A stretch of 64,000 nt of DNA from Meandrina meandrites (lineage: Eukaryota; Cnidaria; Anthozoa; Scleractinia; Meandrinidae): contig OY855903.1 in the NCBI GenBank assembly GCA_963693305.1, positions 28,060,455 through 28,124,454 of the forward strand, read 5' to 3'. The translations under genes and the position numbers were made by a program. The first letter of the stretch is position 1. Each line of letters opens with the position of its first letter. Of the stretch, positions 39,601 to 51,600 are shown in pieces. The notes beneath the pieces are model-generated. The model saw only the letters and a list, made by a program, of their open reading frames with translations, ran no database searches and was not told where the DNA came from.

Positions 39601-42600
39601 ATTTTTCGGTTTATAAGTGTTTTTAGAGCCATTTTCCACTGCAGAAGCCCCCAGGCTGGCATCATGAAGCTTGAATGGTGGGTAGAGGCAAACTTCTGAA
39701 AGAAACCAGGAGTGAGAGATGATTTGACGGTGATTGGAACGCCAAAACTATATGTATGGAAACATGGTTGTTCATGAGTGAAGTTGTCTCTCTGGCCGTT
39801 CTGTGGCTGGATTCCAAGACCTACCAAGGCAATTTCGACGAGATTTGACTTCTAAAGAATGCAATCGGTGCAATATTTTGCTGGTAGAATTGGCTGGCTC
39901 GACACTTATAAAAAACACATGAAATGGAGGTAGGTTGTGTTGCATGCCGCTGAAGTGTCTAATTTCCCAAGCATTCCTTTCGGTCAGGTATAGGAGAATC
40001 TGGGGGTTGGCAAGCATAGCTCAAATCGAATGGTAATTGTTCAGTCCGTTGAAGGTTTGATGGCAAATTTTCTTACTGAACGAAAAGTAGAAGGCTTGAT
40101 GTCTGCTGTAAATGCAACATTTTAGATTTAGAATTGTTTTTTAATTAAAAAATTTGAAGGCAAAGATGTGTGTTTTTTGTTGTTTTCGAATGAGGTAGAA
40201 AATGAGCATGTTTGGATTTCCTGCAGAACAAATAGCCATATGAAACGAAAAGCCAGAGCTGTAGCCAGTTAATTGGCTTTAAACGCTTCAAAATTTATCA
40301 CTTTATCGTAACAAGAGCTTTATTACTATCATATCTCCAGATCTGTGAAAGCTGCAAATTTTCAAAACATTGCTGGTGCTTTTCGTACAAATATGTACGA
40401 TTGCCGGTTAAAGGGTTAAAAAAACAATAACTAATTAAGTTGTCAAAATGTCACAAAATGGCTTATTCTGTTAGCGCTTATTTTGTTGCTAGCTTTTTTA
40501 TAACCGTAACGCGACAAGATACTATTTTGTTTTTGTCAAACACTGTAAAACAATACCTTTGTTGTTTTTTTTAAAACGCATGCAACATGACACTTTTGTT
40601 TATCTCACTTTTGTAACATGATACTTTTGTTTTTCTTGAAAACACCATGTCTCCATTGAGTCATCGAAAAGTACTAAGCAAAGTAATAAATGAATCAAAT
40701 CAAAAACCATATTTTTAGGAAAGCTTTTAAAGCATAGTACACCTGGAGTATTTGTTTCCTGTTGTAAATGTAAATTTTCATTCAACAAACAGGAACAAGA
40801 GCTAATTAATTTTAGTTATCAAACTGTCATGGAATGATATGCTCTTATTCTAGCCTGTTGCCGCTATCGATTGTAGTTAATTTTAAAAGCAAAACCATTT
40901 TAAAGTCAATACCCATACCGGGTAATTAAGTGCATTTGTCACAGTGAGCCGACCAGAGGCATGAAATTGAAAATAACCGATTTCCACGAAAATTGGTGTG
41001 GTTAAACTACTTCATATGGTCATTAACTTGGCACAGTTTTAGATTCATCAGACCATTGTATGTCAGAACAACGTAAGGTCAAAGGTCAAGCCTAAATGGC
41101 CGGTAATTTATCGCTTTAGAAAAGCAAATATTGACATTTTTGAAACAGGTATATCACAACTCCAAGACATGGCGAATCAAAATAAAGTTAATACCAGTGA
41201 AGAACTATACAAGCTGTTTAAGGTCATATAAAAATTATTTCTATATCTGTTGAATTTCATTTTAATAGCCTTCTTGAATAACCTGTCCACGTTCGCAGGA
41301 TTGTTTTGCGTTAAAAGTGGTGTTTTCAAAAATCTTTGATTTATGCATTCCAGCGTTCTATTGAAAAAACTCATGCTCTGAGACAAAGGTAATGAGCTAT
41401 ATTTTGAAATAGGAAAGGAAAATGTTTGGGCAATTTTGGTTTCTAGGATCTTTTTGTGAGTACTTTTAGTCTATTTCGCCAGCTTCAAGTTGCGTGACAC
41501 AAAATCAAACGATGTTTATTTCATTGATGTAGAGTATTTTTATTTCGCTGTGATGGGTAGGTAGACCTAAAGGTAAGTAACACTATTATTCATCTTAGGA
41601 ACTTAATGATCCTTTTGTTAATAAGCGTGCCAAAAAGGTCCGGCGAACTTTTAAGGACGTCTTTCAAAGGTTTATAGAAAACAAAATTCAGAAACTCGAT
41701 ATTGTTCAATTCAATAGACACCGCATCTCCACGACACTTATGGCTGGGGCTTGTAATTAATCCTTTCAAATTTTCAGTTCTTTCTCGATATTTTGTGCAT
41801 ATTTACTAAGGATGGATCCAGGAATGGTATGAATCTTCCTTGCAACCGGCTAACATTACATACTTACCGCGCGTGAGCCTCGGTTTTAAAGCGTGGGAAC
41901 AGAGATCTCTTATTGGCTGAACTCGATAAAGTGTTCCACGGCTGAATACCACGTTTGATAAAAGGGAGATGTAACTTTAAACAATTTGTGAGATATTTTC
42001 TAACGGAGCGGTAGCATACAGACAAGAAATTACTTAGATCTATCTATTTTTCAACGATGGCTCGGTGAATGCAGGAAAATATGTTTTGTTCATTTGCGCG
42101 AGCGGCAAGCTCAATTCCTTGTGGCAATCGACAAGTGAGAGAAGAAAACAACAAACTTCTGTTGACTTCGCTGGAGACCTTAACCGCTCAACATGAAACA
42201 TGGAAAATTCAGGAAAAAGATTTGCTTCTAAACAGAGCAGGTAACTGTTTAAACATTACATGCCTTATATTGCATCATATGCGAAACGTTCTTGTAAGTT
42301 CAGCATCACTATTTACACAATGACATTATCTAATAAGGTTCGAGACTACATTTTATTTGTCGAATTGAACTGTGAACAATGAAAGTAACAATTAGACATA
42401 CTTGTTATAATTTTAGGCGTTCAAGATGTAAATGATGAACAAAAAAATGTCATGACAATATGTCCGGCACACCGCTTTGAGCTTGCCCAACACTGGAGAC
42501 CTTCCACCGCTTGCTGTCATCCCGAACACACTCAAAGTACTCAGAAGCGAAAGGTTTCAATTCCTGATAGATACATCACACCAGAGATGGCAAAAGAAAT

Positions 42601-45600
42601 CATGTTAATGTATGGCTTACACTGTATTATTGGGTCCCGTAAGTGTTTCAAGTAATATCTTGTCATTAATCTGTTTATATTTGTTCGGCGCTGATACACT
42701 TGCCAATGTTTCGTGCAACGACTGTCTCGCATTCTTGTTGCGACACTACTTAGTGTTAACACTCCTAGACAACACGTAAAATATTGTTACAGCGTTGCAA
42801 TTTGTTGAAAAAGAGAGGGATGGATTCTGCTCCACGCAAGGCTTGCTATATGGAAAACCGAGACACGTTTGTCATGTTCACTTCATTGAATGTCACAGGA
42901 GCTAAATTTTCATGCAATTTGTATTGCATGCGAGACAACTTGCAAGAAAAATGGTCTCGTGCCATAGTCACTGAAAGTTGCACACGGTATAAACCGGCAA
43001 CGCAGGAAAAAACAGATCAAATCCTTCCCTTTGCCCTCACACTGATTTACTATCAGTACACTCACAACATGATCTCTCTCCCTAACATACTTACATTCTT
43101 CACCTGCATTCTTTACACACGTAAGGGGTTGGGGCGGGGGGGGGGGGGGCACTACTTTTTATAAATTTTATGCTATAAGGGTGTTTCTCGCTGGATGTTG
43201 TCGAGGTCTGTAAGGGGAACAGGGTCCGTTGCTGGGTATAAACGTTTCTGCTCTTATCAATTTCAAGTCATGTTGGGTTATCTTTTTGGGGGGACTGGGG
43301 TCAAACATGAGACGACATGGTCTAGCCATCTAACCTGGCGCAGTAGAGAAGATAAATACCGTCACGTTTTCTTTACATTCTGACAGTCTGCCTTTTGAAT
43401 GTTTGGTTGGCATTTTGCCTCTTTTCTCCTATGGAAGCAAGGAGATGTTATGCAGTTTCTGATCTCCAGTTGGGGGAGTGGGAAGTAGTGTTATCTGCTA
43501 GGGAACTGGGTCTGAACGTGAAACGATATGTGCTAGAAATCTAACAAGTCGTATCTCATTTGGTATTGCATTCCTGGTTACTAGACCCCAGCAGAGCATC
43601 CCAACCCAAACCTTTCACAATTCGTCCATGGGTTTTACATACGTGAGTACTGGTTATAAGAGGCTGTTGAATATTCAGTATGAATAGGCATGGTAGGGAG
43701 AAGGAAAGCGATGTGATGCCCTTTCTTATTGGTCACAATTTTAGTGCCCCCCACTTTCTTGGCAATTTTGAGCAATTGTTTTTTTCGTGCGTTCGGTTAT
43801 GTTCACCAAAATGAGTGGGAAAAAGTCATCTAAACTCATTACTAAGCTGTTTATTTGTTCGTTTGTTGGTCCGGTCATGCAAACAGTACAGATCGCGCTA
43901 GGAGATAACATAAAAATAAGGTTTGTCATGAAAGTGTGTTATTATTCACTGAATAAAAGGTAGCGTCAACAACGCATGTACCGCTTCCCTTATGGGTTTT
44001 TGGTTCGCTAATATGAAGTATGGATCTTTTACACGTACTTTGTATGCATATTAGGTGTGTGCCGTCAGTGTAGGGAAAAGCACGCTTGCCATCTGAAGCA
44101 ATTTCAGTCTTCACAGCAGCCAACTTCAGGGAATATTGCAGCTAAGAACAACCCACCCCGTAAAAGGGTCACTATTCCACCTGAAATGTTTAGCAGCCCT
44201 TCTGGTATGGACAATTCCTTAATTAGTGATGAAGATTACAAACAACCACTCACACCAGCGAGTGCAAAAACTGCATACAACCAGTATGTGTACAAATTAC
44301 ATGAAGCGACTGGGATAAGTGAGCCATTTAGACATCTAGATTCTGTTCTGATGAAAGAGTGGAAAGACTTGCATTCTCGTACTAAACATCATTATGCATC
44401 GTTCGCTAAACAAGGAGTTAGACCAGTGTTGGAATCAATTGCCCCTGGCCAAGGTGAAGAGCTTTGGAATTACTTGAAAAACAGTTCAATAATGGGTCTT
44501 GGCAACAGTGATAACGACTGTAATGAAGATGAAGAAATTTCCCCTAACACTTTCTCGGACAACACTTTACGGAATCTTATTGATGCCTATAACAATGCAC
44601 AGTCTTCAAAATCGAGAAAAGAAATTTTGTCAATATTTGCCCAAAATTTTAAAAGAAAGCAATTGAAAGAACTAATTCCTGGTCTAACAGATTTTCGTAT
44701 TAAGGAGGCGAGGAAGCACTGTAAAGAACATGGACCAGGTACTGCAGTGCCTACAGCTCCAGTTCACCAGTTTTTCCTCAGTGAAGACAAAGTTGACCAC
44801 TTTTTGAGGTTCATAACAAGCGACATGGTTTCACAAGACACAGCATACGGTACCTCCAAAATGAAACTCGAAAGTGGAGTGGAACTAGTGATTTCAAAAC
44901 CAATTCGAAAGTTGATCCCTGCTCGAATCATCGCCCAGTATTTGAAGATTTGTGAAGAAAGTGGTTTTAAACCGGCCAGTACAAGAACTTTGTTCAGAAT
45001 TCTTGAAGTCTGCCCAGCTTCGACAAGAAAATCACTTCAAGGTCTGGACAACTACACGGCGGACGGATCAGAGGCATTCGAAAATTTACAAGACGTTATC
45101 AGCAAGCTCTATGACGGAGGGATGCCCGATAGTAAGGCTGACAGGCTGCGTTCAATGGCCTTGTCCTGCAAACGTTACCTAAAGCAGGACTACAGCACAC
45201 ATGTCGTGAATGATTCAACGAGCGACATTTCCTCTGCGTCTCCTGACCATTGTCGATTCTTTGCATTAAGTGACCCCAAGGAAGAACAACTTATGCAGAG
45301 CTGTTTACATAGCCACTTACTCGAGTGTGATAGATGCCAGGAACTACGTAATCTATTTCTCTCTTTAGAGGAGGAAATAGGAAATATTTCTGAGCGATGC
45401 ACCATGGCAGGTGACGACATATGTGATCTTCGTTTTCTGTTGGATGACAGTAAAGACAAGATAGAACAATGGAAAGCTCACATTTTGAAAGTGTGAATCA
45501 AGAAGAGGGAAAGAAGGAAGTCCTTGATAAGCTAGCACCTACTAAAGCCCTTTTGGTGGACGATTGGGCGATGAAATTTCTGCCACTGCACTTCAGGGAA

Positions 45601-48600
45601 AAATCAGCCGAGTTTTATGGAAAGCGTGGTATAAACTGGCACGTCACAGCAGTGATTAGAAAAACGCCAGAATGCTCTTTATCAGTGGAAGTTTTTGTCC
45701 ATGTCTTCGACAGCTGCGATCAGGACCAGATTGCAGTGGCTTCAATTACCCAGAACACGCTGTCCACACTTAAGAAACTGTACCCGGAGCTAACAGGAGT
45801 TTACATTAGATCAGACAATGCCGGATGTTATCACGGGGGATATCTTTTGACTAGCCTTCCCAGTATTGGTCATGAAACTGGGATCAGAGTCATTGGCTAT
45901 GACTTCAGCGAAGCTCAACATGGCAAAGACATATGCGATCGGAAGACGGCAACAATGAAGCAACATGCAAGGCGCTTTGTGGCAGAAACAAAGACCGACA
46001 TTCTGACAGCGTCTGATCTTAAAAAGGCCCTGGAAAGTAATGGTGGAGTAAAGGGATGCCGAGTGAGCGTTGTAGAAATGCCACGCAGATCCAGCCAAAT
46101 TGACACAAATGTGAAAATAAAAGGAATTAGTCAGATTCACAACATTCGTTACGAAGAAGGTGGCATGCGCTTTTGGAAAGCATTTGACATTGGAAAAGGA
46201 GAACGCATGGTACAAGACAATATGCCTTCAATTGAAATTCCAAAGGTTAGGGTAGTACAGGCATTTCCGGAAGCATGCTTTTCCAGCGGAACAATGGCAA
46301 GGAGTTCCAAACACACCGAAGAGGAAAAGGCTTCGCCTACAGACACTGAAAACGTTGAAAGGGATGCGCTATTTGAGTGCCCTTCTGACGGGTGTACTTC
46401 CTCTTTTGGTTCTGAAACTGAGCTCCAGAGGCACCTAGATGTCGGAAATCACGTCCGTCGCTTACACAGGGAGTCTCAGTTTGACTACATAAGGCTTCGC
46501 TACGCTGATATGGTAAATGAAGAACTATCCAAGCCACTTTTCGGGGCTAATTATCCAAGTGAGTCTCAGCACAGTGGAAAGGGGGTTAGCAATATCACCA
46601 TGGGATGGGCATTAAAAAAGCACAAGTCTACACGCTTTTCTACAGCTGTTAAAGCCTATCTAAATGACAAATTCCTTATTGGCGAGGAAACGGGAAATAA
46701 GGCATCGCCAACTCAAGTTGCTCGGGAAATGCGCAGAGAACGAGATGATGAGGGTAATCGTCTATTTGTTGGAGGAGACTGTCTCAGTTCTCAACAGATT
46801 ACAGCATACTTTTCTCGTCTCGCAGCAACAAAAAAGAAACACGGTTCTTTAAACGCAGCTGCCAGTTCGGAGGAGGTAGAAGAATTTTTGGCTGAACAGC
46901 AAATGCAGGAACACGAAGAGGATATTTCACGTAGAAAGAAGGTGGTATTCGGCAATCTGCAATTACAGCATCCCATAACCTACAAGTCCTACAACCTTTG
47001 CAAGTTAGCTGCAGACGGGAAATTAACAAAGAAATTTAGCATTGCTGATCTAAAAGACATCTGCGACTCACTTGACATTGAAACTGAGGACTTTAAGCGC
47101 CGTAAAGCCCCGTACAAAGATGCTTTAACAAATGTGTTAAGCAGTTGTACTTGCAATAAGAAGTAGCCGATAGGACACTGAATTATGTAGCATGATACTG
47201 ATCAGGACTATTTTGGCCACATTCTGTTTAAACAGCTTAAAGTTAAGCTCAGCTAGTTAAGTATCATTTAAGACACGTACGATAGCGACATCAAAATTGC
47301 ATTTCTTAACTAGTTAAGGCTTTTTTTAATCTTTTTTTTGCCAATTGTTGGAAATTTTATAACAATCTAACATTTGAAAGGGCGGATTTTGAAGTTGATG
47401 ACGTCATTTGACGTAATATGACGTCACAGCTAAGTCGTTGCCACAATTACCTTTAGTGGTTAAGGGCACTTAACATTTCAAAAAGGTTGCTGCACAATAG
47501 CATAAGTACTTTTGGAGGTAAAGAGACGCTTTCTGCCTTCCCCCCACCCCACTCCCCCTCGTCTAATAAATTCCAAAAACGCAGTTTTTTGATGTTATCT
47601 GCAAAGAAAAGTAATAGAAACAACGAACATATGTGTCTGTGATAGGAAACGTCTTCTCAAACGTTTAACATGTTTTTAAATTTGTTAAAACTTCTCAAGG
47701 ACGAAAAGTTGTTAAAACATTAAAATACCCATTTTTATTTTTTATTATACAAGATAGAGGCAGAATACGCAGCTCATAAGGCATATAATATGCAATTGCC
47801 CATTAAGTTCTTGGTAACTTTTTAAAGCTGGGGCCATCTACTTTAAACCCATATATAAATAAAACCTCTGAATTACTGGAACACACAGAGGTGGCATTTT
47901 GAAAAAAACGTAAAAATTGCTGGTATCTGAAATTGAACACAGCTATTACTTTTAATCACCTCTGAAATTTTTACCTTTATATGGAAGGTGATTTTAATGA
48001 TATTGCCTTGGAGCATATACGACCCCCTTTCCATAAATGGCCAAGGAAGGATGCCATCTTCTCTTAACTACGTAGGAAAAAATAATAAAATGTGCCCTAT
48101 TTTTGTTATTTTTTATGATAAAATTTAGCCGTCGTATTACGGAAAAAGGCTGCCCAATTTCTTGACTTATTAAGAGCAGCTAGCCAAACTTTTATGTTCT
48201 GTGTAATCAGTACATGTAGTGCTATCATTCCACAAAAAATCGTGAGAATCAAGGATTTCGAATTTCATGGCCTCCATACATTGGTGGTCGGTTTTCTGTG
48301 ACAGACGCACTTAAATGTCTAAACGTGGTGTATAAGGTATAAACATAAACGCTACTTGCCCGAGAGTCAGTGAATCGAGTAAGGCGCTAAAGAGACTAAT
48401 TAAATTAATTGCGGTTTTCAGTTGGCGACACGGAGTTTCAAGCAATATTAAATTTAGGAAGTTTCCTTGTCACAAACTCTTAAAACAAGTGGCCACAACA
48501 CAATCTGAAGAAGATTCCTTGCCATTTTTATGACTCTTTGTAAACACAGTATTAACATCACATTCTTCAAATCTGGCAGTCAGCGGAACTAGACCATCCT

Positions 48601-51600
48601 AAACGAACAGGGTTAATTCACAACTTTCCGATTCCGCCTTCTACAAAGCTAAAATCTTCAAATGAAATTGCTTGCTTACAACTGTGTCAGATTACTTCCC
48701 CTTTATAAACTGCAATTTCATTGGTTCTGATAGTACCTCAAACCTGATTGGTGTGACATACAAACATACTTCACTGACTGACTGACTGACTGACCGACTA
48801 CACGGTCCATCGCGCTGACTATAGAGTTATTTTGGAAAAAATAACTCAAAAGTTCTTTGTATTATTGCGCCCAATTGGCGAGCAGAAACTTCAGAGTCAC
48901 ATTGGTGTGTTCTTACACAACAGTTATTGTATCTGCCATATTTTTTTTTAATTTACATAAGATTGCTGAAAAAAGTCAGAAGTCATTTCGGATGTCATCC
49001 ACCGGTAATTTTTGTTTGGACCAATCAGAGGTATCATAAATATAAATTGTGTCTTGTTTACCTGTGCGATGCATTGGGGGCAGTTTGGTATACTCATCTG
49101 GCCCACACCAGCACAGGAATATTCCAGTTGGCCGAAATACGGTATCTGTTGTGGTTTAAATTTTACCTTGGTTTAAAATTTTTCAAACCAGTTTGAATTT
49201 TATTTTCCTTTGTTTCAGATTATGGTAATCAATATAAGACAACAAAAACTAAAAATCAAACTGGTTTGAAAACTTTTGAACCAAATATAAAATTAAACCA
49301 CAACATATCTGAAAATAAAAAAAAAAATAAAATAAAATGGGTGATCGATGTGACCTTCTGGGTCTCAATTTCTGAAATTTTTATTTGGGTTACAAGTATT
49401 GAAAGTACTGGCTTGTACATTTGATTTTACGTTTTCCTGACTTTATCTCATCATTTTTCGGCCGACTGCAATTTTTCCACACTGCGTGCATTGTTTTACC
49501 CCACATGCCAGACAAGATCAGACGAGTGTGCCAAACGGCTGCCAATGCGTTACATATACTAGGTAAACAAGCCACTATTTTCGATTCCTGTGATCAGTCT
49601 ATTTAAGTCAAAATGTCTTGGTAGATCTTGAAATATATTTCTTTCTCACATCCAAAATGATTCCCCGACTTTTTTTGGTTCCCTAATGTAAATTGAAATA
49701 AGCTGCCGTGTAAGAACACACGAAAGTGACCCTGAAGTTACTGTTCGCCGATTGGGCACAATAATACAAGGGATTCTTTTGCTCAATCAGGAGCCAGCAT
49801 TCACAGAGCTGTTTGGAAATGGTCTGGAGAGACTCGTTTCCCAAGGGGTTTTACCAATTTTCTTGAAAAATCCCGCCACTGTACGATTTCTGCCCGGTTT
49901 ACTTTGTTTCACCTCAACTAACTGCCCCTGGTTCTCCAAGGATGCATTTTGTCCATGCACACATAAAAATTAATCAGTGGCTTATTAATAAATGTACATT
50001 CTGTATATACCACACAAGTGAGTAGTGTTTTTCACATACTATGATTGGTTAACTCAGAGGTGATTAGCAAAGTACTATTCACCTCCGACCAATCAAAGAG
50101 AAACAAAGTGGCTTCCGGTGTCACTGGTTACGGAAAGTAATGTTTTGGTCCACTAGTTATTCAGCTTGTGTGGTATATACTAAACAATTATTCACCTCTG
50201 CCAGTGTCGGTGAAAGTGGTGGATATTTACCTCCACTGTTAAATAGTGAACATTAATTTTTTCTTCTAACATCATAATATCCTGCTTAGATTAGTTTTAT
50301 TATTGCGCGACATGATTAATGGGAGGCGCGGTGGCCTAATGGTTAGTGCGCTGGACTCCGGATCGGGCGGTCCGGGTTTGAGCCCTGGCCAAGGCACTGC
50401 GTTGTGTTCTTGGGCAAGATACTTTACTCTGATAGTGCCTCTCTCCACCCAGGTGTATAAATGGGTACCAGCGAATTTTTTGCTGGGGGCAACCCTGCGA
50501 TGGACTAGCATCCCGTCCAGGGGGAAGTAACAATACTCCTAGTCGCTTCATGCTACGGAAACCGGGATAAGCTCCAGCCTGATGGGCCACTAGGCTCGTA
50601 TACAGACTTTATGATTACTGATGCATGTGACAGCTGGAAGGGAAAAAAAACAGAAGTCATAGCAGTTCACTCACCCTTCAACTGTTTTATACTGACGTTT
50701 CTTGTTTCAGACATGAGGTATCTCCATGGTCTCCTTTCCAATCCTCTCTTGCTGCTAACAATGCAGTTTAGAAATAAAAACCGTCCTTGCATTTCAGTTC
50801 GCAAATTTCCAGTCCAGTCTTTCTTCCATATGCTAGGAAAATCTTCTTTTTCCAGTGGAAATGACTGCACAGTGCCGGCATTGTGATACTTGATAATAAG
50901 GTGTCCCGGAACAGCAAGACTCATATTAATATAGAAGTCTCCTTTGTGAAGACTCGAGTCCAGTTTTGTGATGTGAAGGATATTACCAACAAATTTTTTA
51001 TAGTAGGGAACCCAGGCATCATCTGGCTTGTCACTGCCACCAAAGAAATTCTGAAAGGCAAAGTCAGCTGACAAATTAACCAGATAACTTAAACAGATAT
51101 TTCCACATTTGTACATGTTTACCTCAGAATACAAACCAGCACTCAAAAATGGGCTAGACAAATTCAGGGCTTTGGGGGCATACAAAGTCAACATAGAAAT
51201 ATTTTTTCGCTTCTAACTGCTCTGCAAAAATAAAACGCCTTGGATCTTAGGCTCAAACAACATCAAAAGGAGTGAAAATATAATTTATATATCTTAACAT
51301 AATGTTTGAGCATCAGCTTTTTATGATGCTGATTTTCTGGTAACAATCAAAAATATAAAAACACTTTATGATGTTTCCATAAAGAATTCTCCAACAATTT
51401 GTGGATTTTCTCTTAGCGAATTTTATGAGGTACACGTCTCTGCGATGTATCAGTAATTCAGCTTTTTTATACATCTTCTAGGCTGCAAATGTAACCTTAA
51501 GTGTAGAATTCAATACCTACCTCAGCCGAGGACTTGATATCTTTGAGCAGTGCCAAAACTGGCTCCAAATATTGTTGAATAAAACTTTTCACATCTCCTG

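Larger units (their letters stand above)
40930..48310 (+). mobile_element. 7.4-kb TTAA transposon with DDE-like gene
   Basis: TTAA at 40926-40929 and 48311-48314 flank diverged inverted ends: GTGCATTTGTCACAG...CCGACC at the left, and GTGCGTCTGTCACAG...CCGACC reading in from the right, with further alignable sequence (ATGAAATT, GATTTCCACG) to about 75 bp. The only substantial gene inside is the spliced DDE-like gene at 42069-47166. A TTAA target is known for piggyBac, Kolobok and Sola3. The protein lacks piggyBac or THAP signatures, so Sola3-like or an undescribed group is most likely. It lies in RhoGEF intron 3, opposite to the host gene. Confidence 0.8.

Noticed and set aside
42784..43164. 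Open frame between exons 2 and 3 of the transposase-like gene, with possible AG/GT borders at 42818 and 43120
   Set aside because: Exon 2 joins 44055 directly in phase and gives a sensible Cys-cluster junction. The segment needs an atypical acceptor and another frame competes with it, so it is left as a possible alternative exon only.
50321..50400. Possible tRNA gene
   Set aside because: The A and B boxes belong to a SINE head; the acceptor stem does not pair and SINE body sequence follows.
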